This document shows, piece after piece, positions 1 to 13,844 of a DNA stretch of 64,000 nt. Below the pieces are notes generated by a model, which was not told the origin of the DNA, ran no database searches, and saw only the letters and a list, made by a program, of their open reading frames with translations. Position numbers and translations under genes: made by a program. Source of the DNA: Xylaria sp. FL1777 (taxonomy: Eukaryota; Ascomycota; Sordariomycetes; Xylariales; Xylariaceae). Position 1 is the stretch's first letter; each line of letters starts with the position of its first letter. Where the stretch lies: contig MU400518.1 in assembly GCA_022578965.1 (NCBI GenBank), forward strand, positions 62,001 through 126,000, read 5' to 3'.

Positions 1-217
1 TTGCGTACAGGAGATGTAGGGCACTAGGTATTGTCTCTCTACCTACATTCCTTTCCTTGATATGTATACGTACAGGTGACGTCAGTTGCCGAGCCAATCT
101 ATCAAGTTGACTGCTAGACTACCTATCCAGCTCATTGCGAAACGGCCACTCTCAAGGCAACATCGAGCTATAAAAGCGCTCGGGCGCAAGCGACATATAT
201 TCGACACGTTGTTTACG

Positions 218-1333
218 ATGCGCTCGAAAGTCGATCCTGCGATCGTTGAGGCGTTGGGCCTTGACCCCAACACGGCTAAAATCACCTCGCATGGAGGGTC
301 AGGTTTCGCGTCGACATTCAAGTTGAGCTCAAAAGTCAACGGTAAAGATGTAAACTATTTCGTGAAGACTGGCACAGGGGAAGACGCCGCATTAATGTTT
401 CAAGGTGAGACTCATTGAAATTGAATCAGGTTTCCTTAGCGCAACATATTGCATTATGCGCACAGATATTTACTCATATGATAGGCGAGCACGAGTCCCT
501 TAACGCGATATACGAGGTCGTGCCGGGCTTCTGTCCCAGATCGTACGCACATGGCGCCTTTCGGGATAGCCAAAATAAACATTTCATGGCTACCGACTTC
601 CTGGACCTCAACTCGTCAGCTCCGGGCGGTTCAGGCAAGACGCTAGCCCAGAAACTGGCTCGCCTGCACACGACTCCTGCGCCGAAGCCCGAAGGCTTCG
701 ACAAGCCCATGTATGGGTTTCCCGTAACAACATGCTGCGGCTCATCGCCTCAGGATAACAGCTGGAAGTCGTCGTGGGCCGGGTTTTACGCGAATAATCG
801 ATTACGTACCATTATTAGTGACGGCATCAGGAATAACGGCGCTGATGTAGAGCTTTCGAAAGCCGTGGAAAAGACCGCCGACGTCATCGTCCCCCGACTA
901 CTTGGCGACGACCACCTGAAGGGTGTGCAGCCTGTTATAGTCCACGGAGACTTATGGAGTGGGAATTACGGGCGCGGGCGAATCGCGGGCAAAGGGGGCG
1001 TGGAAGAGGTCGTCTTCGACCCTTCATGCGTCTATGGACACTCTGAATATGAGCTTGGCATAATGCGCATGTTTGGTGGCTTTGGATCTACCTTTTGGAA
1101 AGAATACGAGAGTCTGGTACCGAAGGCCGAGCCCAAAGAGGAATGGGAGGATCGCATTGCCCTTTATGAGTTGTACGTGCTTCTTAACCGACGCCTGCGA
1201 AAGTTTGATTGGCTTGTTCTGCTGACCTTTATGCTCTAGATATCATCATTTAAACCACTGGGCACTGTTCGGTGGGGGTTATAGGAGCGGAGCGATGTCA
1301 ATTATGAAGAAGCTGCATTCGAAGTATGGATAG
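218..1333 (+). CDS. Fructosamine-3-kinase / ketosamine-3-kinase family protein
   Basis: Predicted cytosolic protein-repair kinase (FN3K family, protein-kinase-like fold) that phosphorylates ketosamines on glycated amines so that they fall off. Exons 218-404, 485-1172 and 1240-1333 give 322 residues, the usual family length. The introns (80 and 67 bp) are placed because they restore the family blocks MFQGEHESLNAIYEVVP across the first junction and YELYHHLNHWALFGGGYRSG across the second; unspliced reading stops early at both. Seen in the sequence: the catalytic-loop motif HGDLWSGNYG, then FDPSCVYGHSEYELG (metal-binding/substrate region) and the FGGFGSTFW segment. The start is the first ATG in frame; the upstream in-frame extension has no ATG. 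Family assignment is firm, substrate is inferred. It is followed 535 bp downstream by another small-molecule kinase gene on the same strand. Confidence 0.9.
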
Positions 1334-1868
1334 GAGCTCGATAGAAGCTATGGCTCATTGACATACTTCTTAGTTTTTTTTTCTCGTCGTTTCTTGAAGC
1401 CTGATAAACTTCTGCTCCCGCCGGCATCTTGAGCGATCTGGGTCATAGTTGGCGCTCATAGTCGGCATCTTTGGTCGTCTACTGAGGTAATTTGTATGAG
1501 TAGGAAAGGTCATGGATCTCACCATATTCATGAATTTATAATTTAAGGGAAAAGAGAAAACTAACTTCTCAGAATGAATAAATTAAGATTTGATAAAACT
1601 GCCCAGTAATAAATACCATACAATGTTGTGAGCGTCTGCGACATACACCACCATGATTGATTGAAGAGCAATCGGCCGCTAATATGAGGGTTCTATCAGC
1701 CAGACCCGCTTTTCTCATCTTTTGTACCTCCGATCCGGCCGCCCTCCTCCTCTTGTATCGCAACAAAGTTGTTATTCTGCCGGGAAATTCATTTTATCTT
1801 GGTATCAAATCTCTGGGCCACTCCTATCATATTTGTACTTATTTTTCACCTTCTTAGAACCCATCCCT
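1334..1868. other. Intergenic region upstream of the riboside kinase gene
   Basis: This 535-bp stretch holds no supported gene. A T-run at about 1374-1382 lies in the 3' flank of the upstream kinase gene. The stretch must contain the terminator of that gene and the promoter of the next one, but I could not point to individual sites. Confidence 0.5.
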
Positions 1869-3065
1869 ATGACGGAGACCAGCCGCAAAGCGATAGTCGT
1901 GGGGATCAGCGGGGCTTCGTCAAGCGGCAAAACAACGCTCGCTCGACTGTTGCGCGACGTCTTCCCACATACCTTCATCTTGCACGAAGATGACTTCTAC
2001 CGGCCCGAGACTGAGTAAGTCCATCACGGTTCTCATAATAGGAAGAAAGAGGACGAGAATAGTCGATATTACGAGCTTGCACTGAATGGGCGGTTCAGAC
2101 GCTGACTCGCTGAGTAGACTCCCCTCCAAGCATGATCTTCTCGACTGGGACTGTGCCGAAGCCATTAACTTCGAGGATATGGCGCGGGCGCTAGAACACA
2201 TACAAGCCGAGGGCACGTTTCCTGTGAGTTGGTGCTCATTTCATTGATGGCTTCACCACCACCGAAGTGAAGCACCGGCAATTTCACTCTTATGTGAGAG
2301 AATTGACCTCCCCACATCGGCTAGTATAGAGTTAACGAGCTATGCATATGCTACTTCCTCATATAAATTAAAAGAGGCGGTGATTATTACAGAGAAACCT
2401 CTTCATAGACTGTGCTCTCCTAAAGACTCGTAACTAACCTCCCCGTGCAGCCCTTCGTAGATTCCATGGAAGACCAAAACACAATCGGAAAATGCACGGT
2501 CCCAGAGTCGGTCATAAGCGCTGCGAAATCCCGCGTAGAAGCATGGCTAGCGCCAGGCCAACCAGGTCACGCCATCTTCCCATCATCATCGTCATCGTCT
2601 TCTTCTTCTTCCTCGGCAAACCTGCGCCTCTGCATCTTAGACGGCTTCCTGCTCTACGGAGCCGACCCGCCGCTACGCCGCATCACGGAGGAGCTGCTGG
2701 ACATCAAGTTCTTCCTCACCGTGAGCCGGCAGAGGGCCACGGCGCGCCGCGAGGCCCGCGACGGCTACGTCACGCTCGAGGGCTTCTGGACCGATCCCCC
2801 TGGTTATGTGGACAAGATCGTCTGGCCGAACTACGCGGAGTCACATGCGTGGCTCTTCGAGGACGGCGACGTGGAGAAGAGGCCGAATGCAGAGGTTCTT
2901 AGAGAAAAGAATATTCTGGCACTCCCGGAGGTCGTTGGGAGTGGTGGTGCCAAGAGTAGTGGGGGAGAGAACGACATCCGGCTTGATATTGATATGCAGA
3001 CTATGTTTGAGTGGGCTGTTGAGACACTCATACAGAAGTTGGAGGAGATTGCAAGAACGCCGTGA
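1869..3065 (+). CDS. NRK1: Nicotinamide riboside kinase
   Basis: Predicted salvage kinase converting nicotinamide riboside (and nicotinic acid riboside) to the mononucleotide in NAD synthesis. Exons 1869-2014, 2118-2223 and 2451-3065 give 288 residues. Walker A is GISGASSSGKTT near residue 12; HEDDFYRPETE follows, where the Asp pair and Tyr match the family's substrate/metal region; after the first intron comes LLDWDCAEAINF, the family's DWDCPEAID block; then LCILDGFLLYG, and SRQRATARREARDGYVTLEGFWTDPPGYVDKIVWPNY, the lid and C-terminal signature. The second intron is 227 bp, long for this window. Residues around 130 contain an 11-Ser run coded by a TCA/TCG/TCT/TCC tract (about 2583-2617), probably a variable low-complexity insert. 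Homology is clear. Confidence 0.92.
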
Positions 3066-3309
3066 AATTCGCCAAAGAAAAGAAAAAGGGTTGTAATAAA
3101 GCACTCAAATTAGAAGTTATTCTTTTACTATAGAGAGTAGACATGTCTTGGTCGTCGAGTAGATAGATAGAGGTTTGACTTTTGCATCTCCGGTACCCAC
3201 CATCACACACCAATTCCCAACCCGAATCAATTATCCCCCCCTATATGTCTCATATCTCGTGCATATAGCCAATATATCCAGAGGTTACTCCATTATCTTT
3301 GCTCCTTCC

Positions 3310-5468
<2,159 letters not shown>

Positions 5469-7337
5469 GATGGGCTGCACGATCTGACTGCCGCTGACGG
5501 AGAGGAGTGCCAAAGTACCATTCTGAACGACTTCCATCGCGACTTATATATCCTTCACAAGGCCGGGGGAGGTCATCGTGGCAATCCACTTGACGGCCTG
5601 GATAGGCCTGACTGACGTGGGACCCCGGGCAAGGGTGGCCGTGCGTTTGACGCTGGCCAAAGGGCCGATTCTGGTTGCTATGGCCCGGGCTTTGCGCTGT
5701 GGCGCGATATTACACGATGTCGCCCTGGCACCAAGATCAACGCGATTCTGGACGCCCAACGCCGGTGAAATGAGTGTTTGGGAAACGGTCGCTTAATGAC
5801 GTGCTGTTTAGTGTTAGCATTCACCTCCAGATTCCCTAGAACCTGGCATATACTGCGTAGGTCTACTATGTATGTAAGTATATACGTTGGTCCCAAAATC
5901 GGCCCGCCATGAGGTGCTCGCTTAGACGTCACGCATGCGGCAAGCATTGATTAGGAAATGGAATCCGGGGAGAATGCATCGGCACTGGGTTAGCTTCGGT
6001 TCGGAGAGCGGCCGTTCTCGCGTGGTGCGGGGCAGTAACTATGCGGGGGTTACGCTAGACCTGGTTGTATTTCAGAACAGTCTGGGGTTTTGATGCTCGC
6101 CCAGATTCCTATCGAATGCTATAAGTTTTATGGCCGACACATGCATCTCTTGTTAACTCAACAGTTGGAGTATAAGCAATATAGTTATGAGCAAGATTCA
6201 ACTACAAACTCACAAAGGAACATTAACTTGGGTCTCGATTTTTCGATTCTTTGAGATGATAATAGTATATTATTAGCTAGATAGCGATCTTAGGGAACTA
6301 TTGTATCATCGAAATCATCAGTATTCAGCAGGGTAATAACTCCTGCGCTCACCCCCCTAAAAAGAAAATGAGAGCTTATCAAGTTAACTCACTCTGTTGA
6401 CATGCACTTGTGATCAACGCCGAGATCACTCTAGGTTGACTAGAATGATACACAAGAATGATACTCATTTTATCAAGTGAGAAAAAAAACCGTATGTATG
6501 CCCTGGATCGTAGTCTATAACATTCCTTCTTATAACATCCACATTCTCAAGCCAAGTGAAAATGATTTGCATGCTTTTGAGTCGGGCCTACTTCGCAGAC
6601 TTGGTATTTGGGATTCTGTTAGTCTTGTATTTATTAGATCATACGCGATAGAAGACATGAAGACCACAATTTTCCCAATGTACTGCTACAATACCACTGC
6701 CCAGCCTTGTGAGTTTGGAACGCTGCTTGTAAAATCGTATGGGAGTACGCCTCTACTTAGGCTCTAGCCGAGTTCCAGTATCAAACGTGTAAAATAACAT
6801 TCGAATTTGTCTAATACAAATCGAGTGAACTCACTTGATGATACACTATGAAGTAACAGGAAGCGTCATAAACCGAGTCAATAGAGAATGTTCTAAAAGT
6901 TTAACACAGAGTATTCTAGAGTACAGTAATAGCCTATGACTTGTGTCTAAATAGACATTGAAGAGCGTGTGATGAAGCCGTAGACGAGTGTTCAGTGGTG
7001 GGAGTTCCAGGAAGTGGTAAACCATATGTAGAAGATATGGTGTTTACTTTACACCAGTTTACAATTCCCTCGGTACATATCACTAAGTTACTAGAAACCA
7101 TTTCCTCCCTTCCGTGTTCCTATTTTATTTCCCTTCGTAGCACGCTGGGATTTTAGACAAATTATTCATTTCACTCTCTTTAGATCTCAACCAATCTATG
7201 TTAATCATAGCTTCTTAGCTTTAGAAAATTGCCGCGATACATATTCCCAAGATCACAATTACCGACCACTTTGTGAGTGTATTATGATGACTCTTTTACC
7301 ATGACCAATCCCTAGGCTTGGCGATCTAGTCAGCTAG
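5469..7337. other. Gene-poor intergenic region
   Basis: Upstream of the glucoamylase I see no supported gene. Short open frames at 5578-5796 and 6477-6767 have no ATG-anchored, family-like protein. The ten-base word ATCAAGTGAG near 6472-6481 reappears inverted near 6831-6840, about 370 bp apart, which could be a small decayed element but is weak. Base composition becomes AT-rich after about 6100. Confidence 0.4.
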
Positions 7338-7801
7338 AAGGGAGGTGAGGTTTTTCTCGGCCCTACTAATAATATTGGCTTCGAGATCCGTATCTCGGCG
7401 GCTATTATACCGATGGTTCAGGTCATCACCAATCTGACCCAGCAGTTACCACCCATGATATGTATACTCAGCACAGACTATGAAGCGGTAAACGGGATGG
7501 AGAGAACATAGTTGGTGATGACCCCAACCCAGAAGACCAAAAAAATTATAAGAGCCTCTGGCTGACACGAACCCCAGCCGTTCGGGCCGTCTTTGGAGTA
7601 ATCGCGTCACGTAACGGGGTGTCCACCGTTGTGGGTGCCCCGGCCGCCGGTGCAAATTTCCTGGAGTGGCATAAAACCGAAATCTACCTAGATCATTTCG
7701 GTGCTACTACCGCGGTTGACCCCGCCATCTCGGCCTTAATGCATCTAGGGATCCTAGGTATAGTATGCATGATGCCATGCGGAGCCGAACATCGTGGTTG
7801 A
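7338..7801 (+). pseudogene. Possible eroded gene segment, unrecognised
   Basis: Two overlapping stop-free stretches in different frames lie in an otherwise AT-rich gap. The first (about 7338-7506) follows an acceptor-like CTAG and encodes a hydrophobic stretch including AAIIPMVQVITNLTQQLPPM. The second (about 7481-7801) encodes about 106 residues including SLWLTRTPAVRAVFGVIAS and YLDHFGATTAVDPAIS. Both look more protein-like than their surroundings and the region is more GC-rich. No ATG, splice pair or family was found that joins them. The HFGAT piece is faintly reminiscent of the transketolase C-terminus, which I do not consider evidence. The minus strand is also partly open here, so even the strand is uncertain. 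Confidence 0.25.
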
Positions 7802-9168
7802 TGTCTTTCCTTGGCGGATAGAACCAATCGGCATAACCTCCGATGCGATCCTTGTCGCGGTCAGGAACCTAACTGATACGTAAAGGGGCGAATGACGAAC
7901 GACATTTCGTTACCGCAGCTCCTATTCTTGCGCAGAGAAGTATACTTGGAGAACTTTATAGTTCGCCTAACAGGCGGAGTATGATACTTTGTCAGTCTAT
8001 TTCCTGCGAACTTTATGGCTGGATACATGCCAAATAGATTATAAACCCAGGTGTATAGACCTATGTGTACAGTTACTCCAGGGCTGGTATGCCACCAGCA
8101 CGGGGGGTCAGTGTGCTTCCTCCGCGGCTCGACCCGTCCTAGACCTGACGGCCCGCATGGATAACACCATCGTCATAGGCGCGTAACTGGAGTGTACGTT
8201 TTTGTTCGGCAGTTAATCAATCACTTCAGCTTATTGGTCATTGAGCTCACTGCTAGGTCCCTGCACCTAATAAATACCAAGTGGTAATTAGTTAGTTACA
8301 TCTCAATTAGCTTGACTGTACAGTAAATGGCTGCCACAAATCGAGCTCGGCCAAGTAGGAAGTCGGTAACAAGATAAACGACCGAACAATTAAATATATA
8401 TACTTTTGAACTGAACATTAAGACCGATACCATGCCTATGAAAGCGATGCATGGCTTAATGCCAAATATACTGTTATTCGGCATCATAATAGTACCTACC
8501 ACTTGCAATGCTAATTCCTGCAGATCCAGATGCCCGGTCACGAAGATGGCAAGAAAAGCACCAATCTCGTGCAACGTTTCTCGAAGAACATACAAACCTT
8601 AAAGATAAAAAAAGAGCGGGTGCCTGATTTCGATTGCGCTCCAACTATGACTCATTTGCGTTGATTCATCTGCATCTGCTACAGACAATAGATCTCTCTA
8701 CGTCAGGTACGGGTGAGGCGAAAGCAGTGTCATCGTGAGCCACAAAGGACAAGGCAGGTATAAAAGTATGTAGACATCGTATGGTTTTCCCCCACCTCAT
8801 AAATCGAAGATCTCAGCTGTGGTTTTGGAATATACGGTCTCCAAATCGAAGGTACCGAGCTCAGCCTTACGGCGAGCTCAGGCACCCTGAATTGATTGCT
8901 CTGCGACCTGTGATTTGGACTGACATCATAAAGAGAAGGATGATTCCATAGGAAATCGAGCTGCCTCGACCATCAACTCTGAATTCGCGTGCGAACAGAG
9001 GACGGTCGGGCACAGGTCGGTGGTAGAAGAAGAGGGAGAGAACCAAGTGAAACGGGAAAAATTTGACAGCTTAAATACCTAGATACTTCAAAGTGGGGTG
9101 TGGCTAGTGTGAGCAGCAACGCGTATGACCCACCTGACTAGTAGGCGACCTAAGTTTCTATGGCTGTG
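7802..9168. other. Gene-poor intergenic region
   Basis: No supported gene. A minus-strand frame at 8296-8595 encodes about 99 mostly hydrophobic residues from AT-rich DNA and shows no family motif. The 3' part (about 8640-9168) presumably carries the promoter of the Snu66 gene. Confidence 0.4.
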
Positions 9169-9202
9169 TTACAATGGAGCACAAGGTAGTGCTCCATTGT
9201 AA
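9169..9202. repeat. Perfect 14-bp inverted repeat (hairpin) upstream of SNU66
   Basis: TTACAATGGAGCAC at 9169-9182 and its exact reverse complement at 9189-9202 are separated by a 6-nt loop (AAGGTA). The hairpin ends 187 bp before the SNU66 ATG. It may form in DNA or in a 5' leader; no function is assigned. Confidence 0.85.
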
Positions 9203-9388
9203 AAAGTGGCTAAACTTCGCTGAACATTACATATACTTTACTAGGGCTAAACAATGCGACAGCTTTAACCTTTCCGTCAATCAAACCCAAAACATCGCCT
9301 CAATTTATGAGGGTCATAGGAGTCGTTTCGCACCCTTCGACGGACTCGTGCCTATTTTAAAAAAGACTACTAGGCTTTCGCACCGAAG

Positions 9389-11353
9389 ATGGACGCCGCC
9401 TCGATTGAGGAGACAAACCGTCTCCGTGTCTCCCTTGGCATGAAGCCCTTGCCCGTCCCCGGAGCAAACGGTCCACAGTTCAGAGAGAAGACTGCCATTA
9501 CAGAAGGCGAAGAACCCGCCAGTACTCTAGATACACGAGAAGCGGCTGCATACGACAACTACAAAAAGGTCCAGGATGCTGAAAACGCGAAGAAGCGTCG
9601 CGAAGAAAAGGCTGCAGCGATCAAGAAGGCACGCGACGCCGCAAAACGGGTCGAAACGCTGCAGGGGAAGGGGTTAGGAGAAGCAGACGAAGATGACGAC
9701 CTAGACGCCAAATCCTGGCTGATTAGCCAGAAGAAACGACAGAAGAAGATTGCGAAATCGCGGAAACAGGACGAAGAGTTCGAGGCTGCTAAGGCGGCAG
9801 CAGCCGCCGCGGCTAAATACACATCAAAAGATCTCGCGGGTGTCAAAGTGCGCCATGAAATGGATGCATTTGAGGATGGAGATGAGCAAATCCTTACACT
9901 TGCTGATAGAGATGTCTTGGCAGACGACGACGAGGGCGACGAACTTGAAAACATTCAACTATTAGAACGAGAAAAGCTGAACGAGAAACTCGACTTGAAA
10001 AAAAAGAAACCTGTGTACGATCCCAACGAGATTAATGATACTGGCGATCAGAATATCCTCTCTCAATACGACGAGGAAATCAGTGGCAAAAAGGTTAAAC
10101 GATTTACATTAGATGGACATGGCAACAGTACGCAGGCTGTCTTGCCACTGGGTCAGCAGCAGACTCCACAACTTCAGAAGATAAGTCTCGACTTCTTGGA
10201 CGAGATGCAGCCGGCCTCGGATTACCTGGATGTCTCAGAGATAAAGGTTAAGAAGCCCAAGAAAAAGAAGTCCAAGTCAACCAGGCAACGACCTATAGAT
10301 GAAGATGCCATTCTCCCCGCGCAACCACTCGAAGATCAATCTATGGATATTGATTCAGGTGCTGGATTCATCAGCCGAAAACGTAAAACCGAGGACGCTA
10401 CGTTCGCCGATGACGAGGATCTACAAGCTTCTCTGGCTGCTCAGAGACGAGATGCTTTAAAGAAGCGAAAGAAAATGCGCCCAGAAGATATCATACGCCA
10501 ATTACGCGATGAGGTTCAGAACGAGGAGTCGGAAGTTGGCGCCCAAGGAAATCAGGATGGTGGACTTGTTATCGATGAGATTTCCGAATTTGTCTCTGGC
10601 CTGACAAAGGAGGACATCGAAGAGCGCAAGGCACAAAGAGCGAAGTCACCTCAGCGCCAGATTACCACAGCCATGGAGGACGAGTCAGATGAGGACCAAC
10701 CAATGAAGGATGGAGAGGACGTTGATGAAATCCGAGGCAAACAGGACTCACCCGCGCCCGGGGAAGCAGCCGCTATCGGCGTTGACGAAGAGAAGACTAT
10801 AGGCACTGGTATCGGTGCAGCGCTACAACTTCTCAGAGAGCGCCGCCTGGTCAATGATGCAGGGTCGGACAATTTGAACGAAAACTTCCGTCACCAGCAA
10901 GCTTTCCTTGCTGAGAAACGGAGACGCATGGAAGAACTTGAGCAGACAACACGTCATCAACGTGAACGGGACCGCCAGGGTGGTCGACTTGATCGGATGT
11001 CCGTCCAAGAACGGGAACAATGGGCCCGCCAGCAGAATAACATCCGAGACCAGCAAGCTTCCCGACAACTGGCCGAGTTGTTCAATAAAGACTACAAACC
11101 TAGCGTTGACCTCAAGTATGTCGACGAAGACGGCCGTGTCCTTGGCCAGAAAGATGCTTTCAAACATTTGAGTCACGCATTTCATGGTAAAGGCTCAGGA
11201 AAGGGCAAGACGGATAAGCGGCTGAAGAAAATCGAAGATGAGAAACGCCATGAGGCTCAAAGCGTGTTGGACGCGAGCCAGAATGTCGGCATAAGCTCAG
11301 CGGCTGCCCACCAAACTCGCACACGAAGGGAGGCGGGTGTTAGGTTGGCGTAG
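9389..11353 (+). CDS. SNU66: U4/U6.U5 tri-snRNP-associated protein, SART1/Snu66 family
   Basis: Nuclear splicing factor of the tri-snRNP. A single uninterrupted exon codes 654 residues, begun at the ATG that gives the family N-terminus SIEETNRLRVSLGMKPLPVP. Further family blocks: DLAGVKVRHEMDAFEDGDEQILTLADRDVL near residues 145-175, LEREKLNEKLDLKKKKPVYDP, LSQYDEEISGKKVKRFTL, then a long acidic/basic charged region, GIGAALQLLRERRLV, and a C-terminal DYKPSVDLKYVDEDGRVLGQKDAFKHLSHAFHGKGSGKGKTDKRLKK block typical of SART1. Several KKKRKK-like runs could serve nuclear import. Lysine- and glutamate-rich composition fits the family. Confidence 0.95.
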   Translation: MDAASIEETNRLRVSLGMKPLPVPGANGPQFREKTAITEGEEPASTLDTREAAAYDNYKKVQDAENAKKRREEKAAAIKKARDAAKRVETLQGKGLGEADEDDDLDAKSWLISQKKRQKKIAKSRKQDEEFEAAKAAAAAAAKYTSKDLAGVKVRHEMDAFEDGDEQILTLADRDVLADDDEGDELENIQLLEREKLNEKLDLKKKKPVYDPNEINDTGDQNILSQYDEEISGKKVKRFTLDGHGNSTQAVLPLGQQQTPQLQKISLDFLDEMQPASDYLDVSEIKVKKPKKKKSKSTRQRPIDEDAILPAQPLEDQSMDIDSGAGFISRKRKTEDATFADDEDLQASLAAQRRDALKKRKKMRPEDIIRQLRDEVQNEESEVGAQGNQDGGLVIDEISEFVSGLTKEDIEERKAQRAKSPQRQITTAMEDESDEDQPMKDGEDVDEIRGKQDSPAPGEAAAIGVDEEKTIGTGIGAALQLLRERRLVNDAGSDNLNENFRHQQAFLAEKRRRMEELEQTTRHQRERDRQGGRLDRMSVQEREQWARQQNNIRDQQASRQLAELFNKDYKPSVDLKYVDEDGRVLGQKDAFKHLSHAFHGKGSGKGKTDKRLKKIEDEKRHEAQSVLDASQNVGISSAAAHQTRTRREAGVRLA

Positions 11354-12754
11354 AGAGGCCAACTGAATCACAAAGGTGCTTTACCTATCCACTTTTCCCG
11401 TAGTAATGCAATCTCTCATCAATAGATGCTGACATTAGAGTCGAAGTCCAGTCAATGTCAGGTGAGATTTTACCTTCTTCGCGTGCTTCCCTCTAGTACC
11501 AAGACGAATAGTGAGCGTAATGAAGGCGAGCCGAATCCTTGCCCGTCTTATATTGACAGTTTGCTACTAACTTTATATTTGTTCCAACTGAAACTTCTAA
11601 TCCTGGGATTCCAAACATGACCAAACGACTATAATAATAGCTACAGAACGCCAATACCTTCTTAGTCGTTTCACGAATAGTGAAGATACACTAACAGCAA
11701 TAAGAAGGCTCCTAGCTTATCCCCACACTACAGCATCCTAAGGGTACGTTGCCAATTTCTCACCTGGAGGTAGATTGTCGACGACCTGCCTCTTTCGCAA
11801 GGCTATCGTCTAATCTTAGTGCCCCTTGGTGGGCAGCGATTAGGCAGGTTGCTAAGTTTTGTTTGGTATTCCCGTTCCTGATAAAGTGGATCGATGCAAC
11901 ATTGAAACAGCCAATTATCTACTACGAACGCCCTATTTAGTCCCAATAACCCACGATTACCCATGTAGGCCTAGGAAACGTGCTATCGCCGGTAACCCCA
12001 CGAACACCTGCTCTTGCGCTCTCTCTGCTAGACTACTCCGAAGTCACTTGTGACATTATGGTCTAGGATGATACCTTAGGGCACGACGTTACTACCGATC
12101 GTCAAGATATTCTCCGAAACAAGGATCTTCTACCGATACTAAATGTCTTCATTCCCATGATCAACGGTAAGGTGCTGCATGGAAAACGCGTTCTCTCCGC
12201 TATTGCGCCGATTCCTCCTCCCAGAGTAGGCATCTCGCGTTCTTGCGAGTATCCACGGCCGTATCTGATTACAGATATCATATCGTGTAACAACTTAATC
12301 TATTTAACAGCTCTCAGATCGCCTCAAATATTCCCAATCTGGGACCTCTACCTTTCTGTTTACCTTTTCCGCCCCAATTCTTGGAAATGAAAGAATTCTG
12401 GCCCAGATATGAAACTAAGCCCTTTTTGGGAGTTATCTCTACCAGGAATTTGGTAGACTACCTCGAACCAAAGCAAAGGTAATATTCCAACAAGCCAATG
12501 TAACGTCTCTCACATTCGAGATGGTAATCAGGATGGTATGAGTACGGATGTCGAGTAAGTGGCTTGAAGAAACAATGAAGGACTACGATCTCTTCGAGAC
12601 TACAAATACGTGATGAAGTTCGTCTAGGGAGACTACTGTTTATCACAACCATCAGGGTCAAGCTAGATCGTAAGTCCTTGACGGACCTTCCTTTCCTTGT
12701 ACATAGATATACACTCCTTTGCATACACATTTTCAACATCTACTATCCCTCAAA
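11354..12754. other. Intergenic region
   Basis: About 1.4 kb with no supported gene. Open frames at 11749-11940 (+) and 12157-12390 (+) are short and match nothing I recognise, although the second reads as a hydrophobic C-terminal-like fragment. The last 300 bp should hold the chitinase promoter. Confidence 0.4.
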
Positions 12755-13844
12755 ATGGTTTTTGCTTCAGTGTCCACTACCCTAGGCCTTTTGGCTGGGT
12801 TGACAGCTGCCCTGCCTCGTCCTCTTACCCCCCGTCAAGATAGTGCCCAGACTGTAGTCTATTGGGGCCAGAACGGTGGTGGTACCAGTGAGTAGTCATT
12901 TAAGGTGCCTACGTCTATACGTGAAGAGATTACTAACTCTTAAGTTGTCAGTCGAAAACAATGACCTTTCTACTTATTGTACGTCAGAGGCTGGCATCGA
13001 CGTTATCGTTTTAGCCTTTTTGTACTCGTTCGGCAATGGAAACAATATTCCATCCGGAACCATTGGCCAGTCGTGCTTCATTACCAATGCGGGAGAAGGC
13101 CAGAACTGCGATGCCTTGGCTTCGGCTATTTCGACATGCCAGTCAAACGGTGTCACGATTATCCTATCACTAGGTGGTGCTGTTGGCTCTTACTCGTTGA
13201 GTTCTGAAGATGAAGCTACGACTATTGGCAACAATTTGTGGAAGGCGTACGGCAACTCTGGTGCCACTGATGTTCAACGGCCCTTTGGTGACACTTTTGT
13301 CAACGGCTTCGACTTTGATCTCGAGTTGAATAATGGAAACCAGTACTATCCGGCTATGATTTCTGCGCTACGCGCTGGCTTTGAGACCGATTCCAGCCAC
13401 ACCTATTACATTACCGGTGCGCCTCAATGCCCTATCCCAGAACCGAACATGGGTGTGGTCATCGACAACGCCAAATTCGACTACCTCTGGCCCCAATTCT
13501 ATAATAACAACAACTACACTGTTCCATGCGCCCTCCCGATCAATGGCAACGCTCCCTTCAACTACGATGATTGGGTCACTTATACTGCGGGCACCCCTTC
13601 CGCTGACGCCAAGCTATTCATCGGAGTACCAGCTGCTCCGCTGGCTGCTAACGGTGGCCCAGCTGGCGAGACATACTACGCAACGCCTGACCAGCTTTCT
13701 AGCATCGTCAGCGAGTACAAGAGTCACGATAGATTTAGCGGTATCATGATGTGGTCGGCTGGCTTTTCGGACTCCAACGTCGTCAATGGCTGCACATACG
13801 CCCAGCAGGCCAAGTCAATCCTCACCAAAGGGTCTCCATGCTAG
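12755..13844 (+). CDS. Secreted class III chitinase (GH18)
   Basis: Predicted endochitinase hydrolysing chitin with substrate-assisted catalysis. Exons 12755-12887 and 12952-13844 (one 64-bp intron) give 341 residues. The N-terminus MVFASVSTTLGLLAGLTAALPRP is a signal peptide; mature protein begins near the PRQDSAQTVVYWGQNGG block of class III enzymes. Seen: AGIDVIVLAFLYSFG, VTIILSLGGAVGSYSL (the SxGG motif), the active-site strand NGFDFDLE with catalytic Glu169 and Asp165/Asp167, APQCPIPEPNMG, YLWPQFYNNN, and GIMMWSAGFSDSN. The first Asp of the GH18 DGxDxDxE motif is replaced by Asn162. No chitin-binding module or GPI signal is visible, so it is likely a free extracellular or wall enzyme. 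Confidence 0.93.

Noticed and set aside
6472..6840. Possible small transposon bounded by ATCAAGTGAG inverted copies
   Set aside because: Only ten bases match, there is no target-site duplication visible and no transposase or related copy in the window.
8296..8595. 99-residue hydrophobic minus-strand frame
   Set aside because: AT-rich DNA readily encodes hydrophobic residues; no transmembrane family pattern and no splice context.
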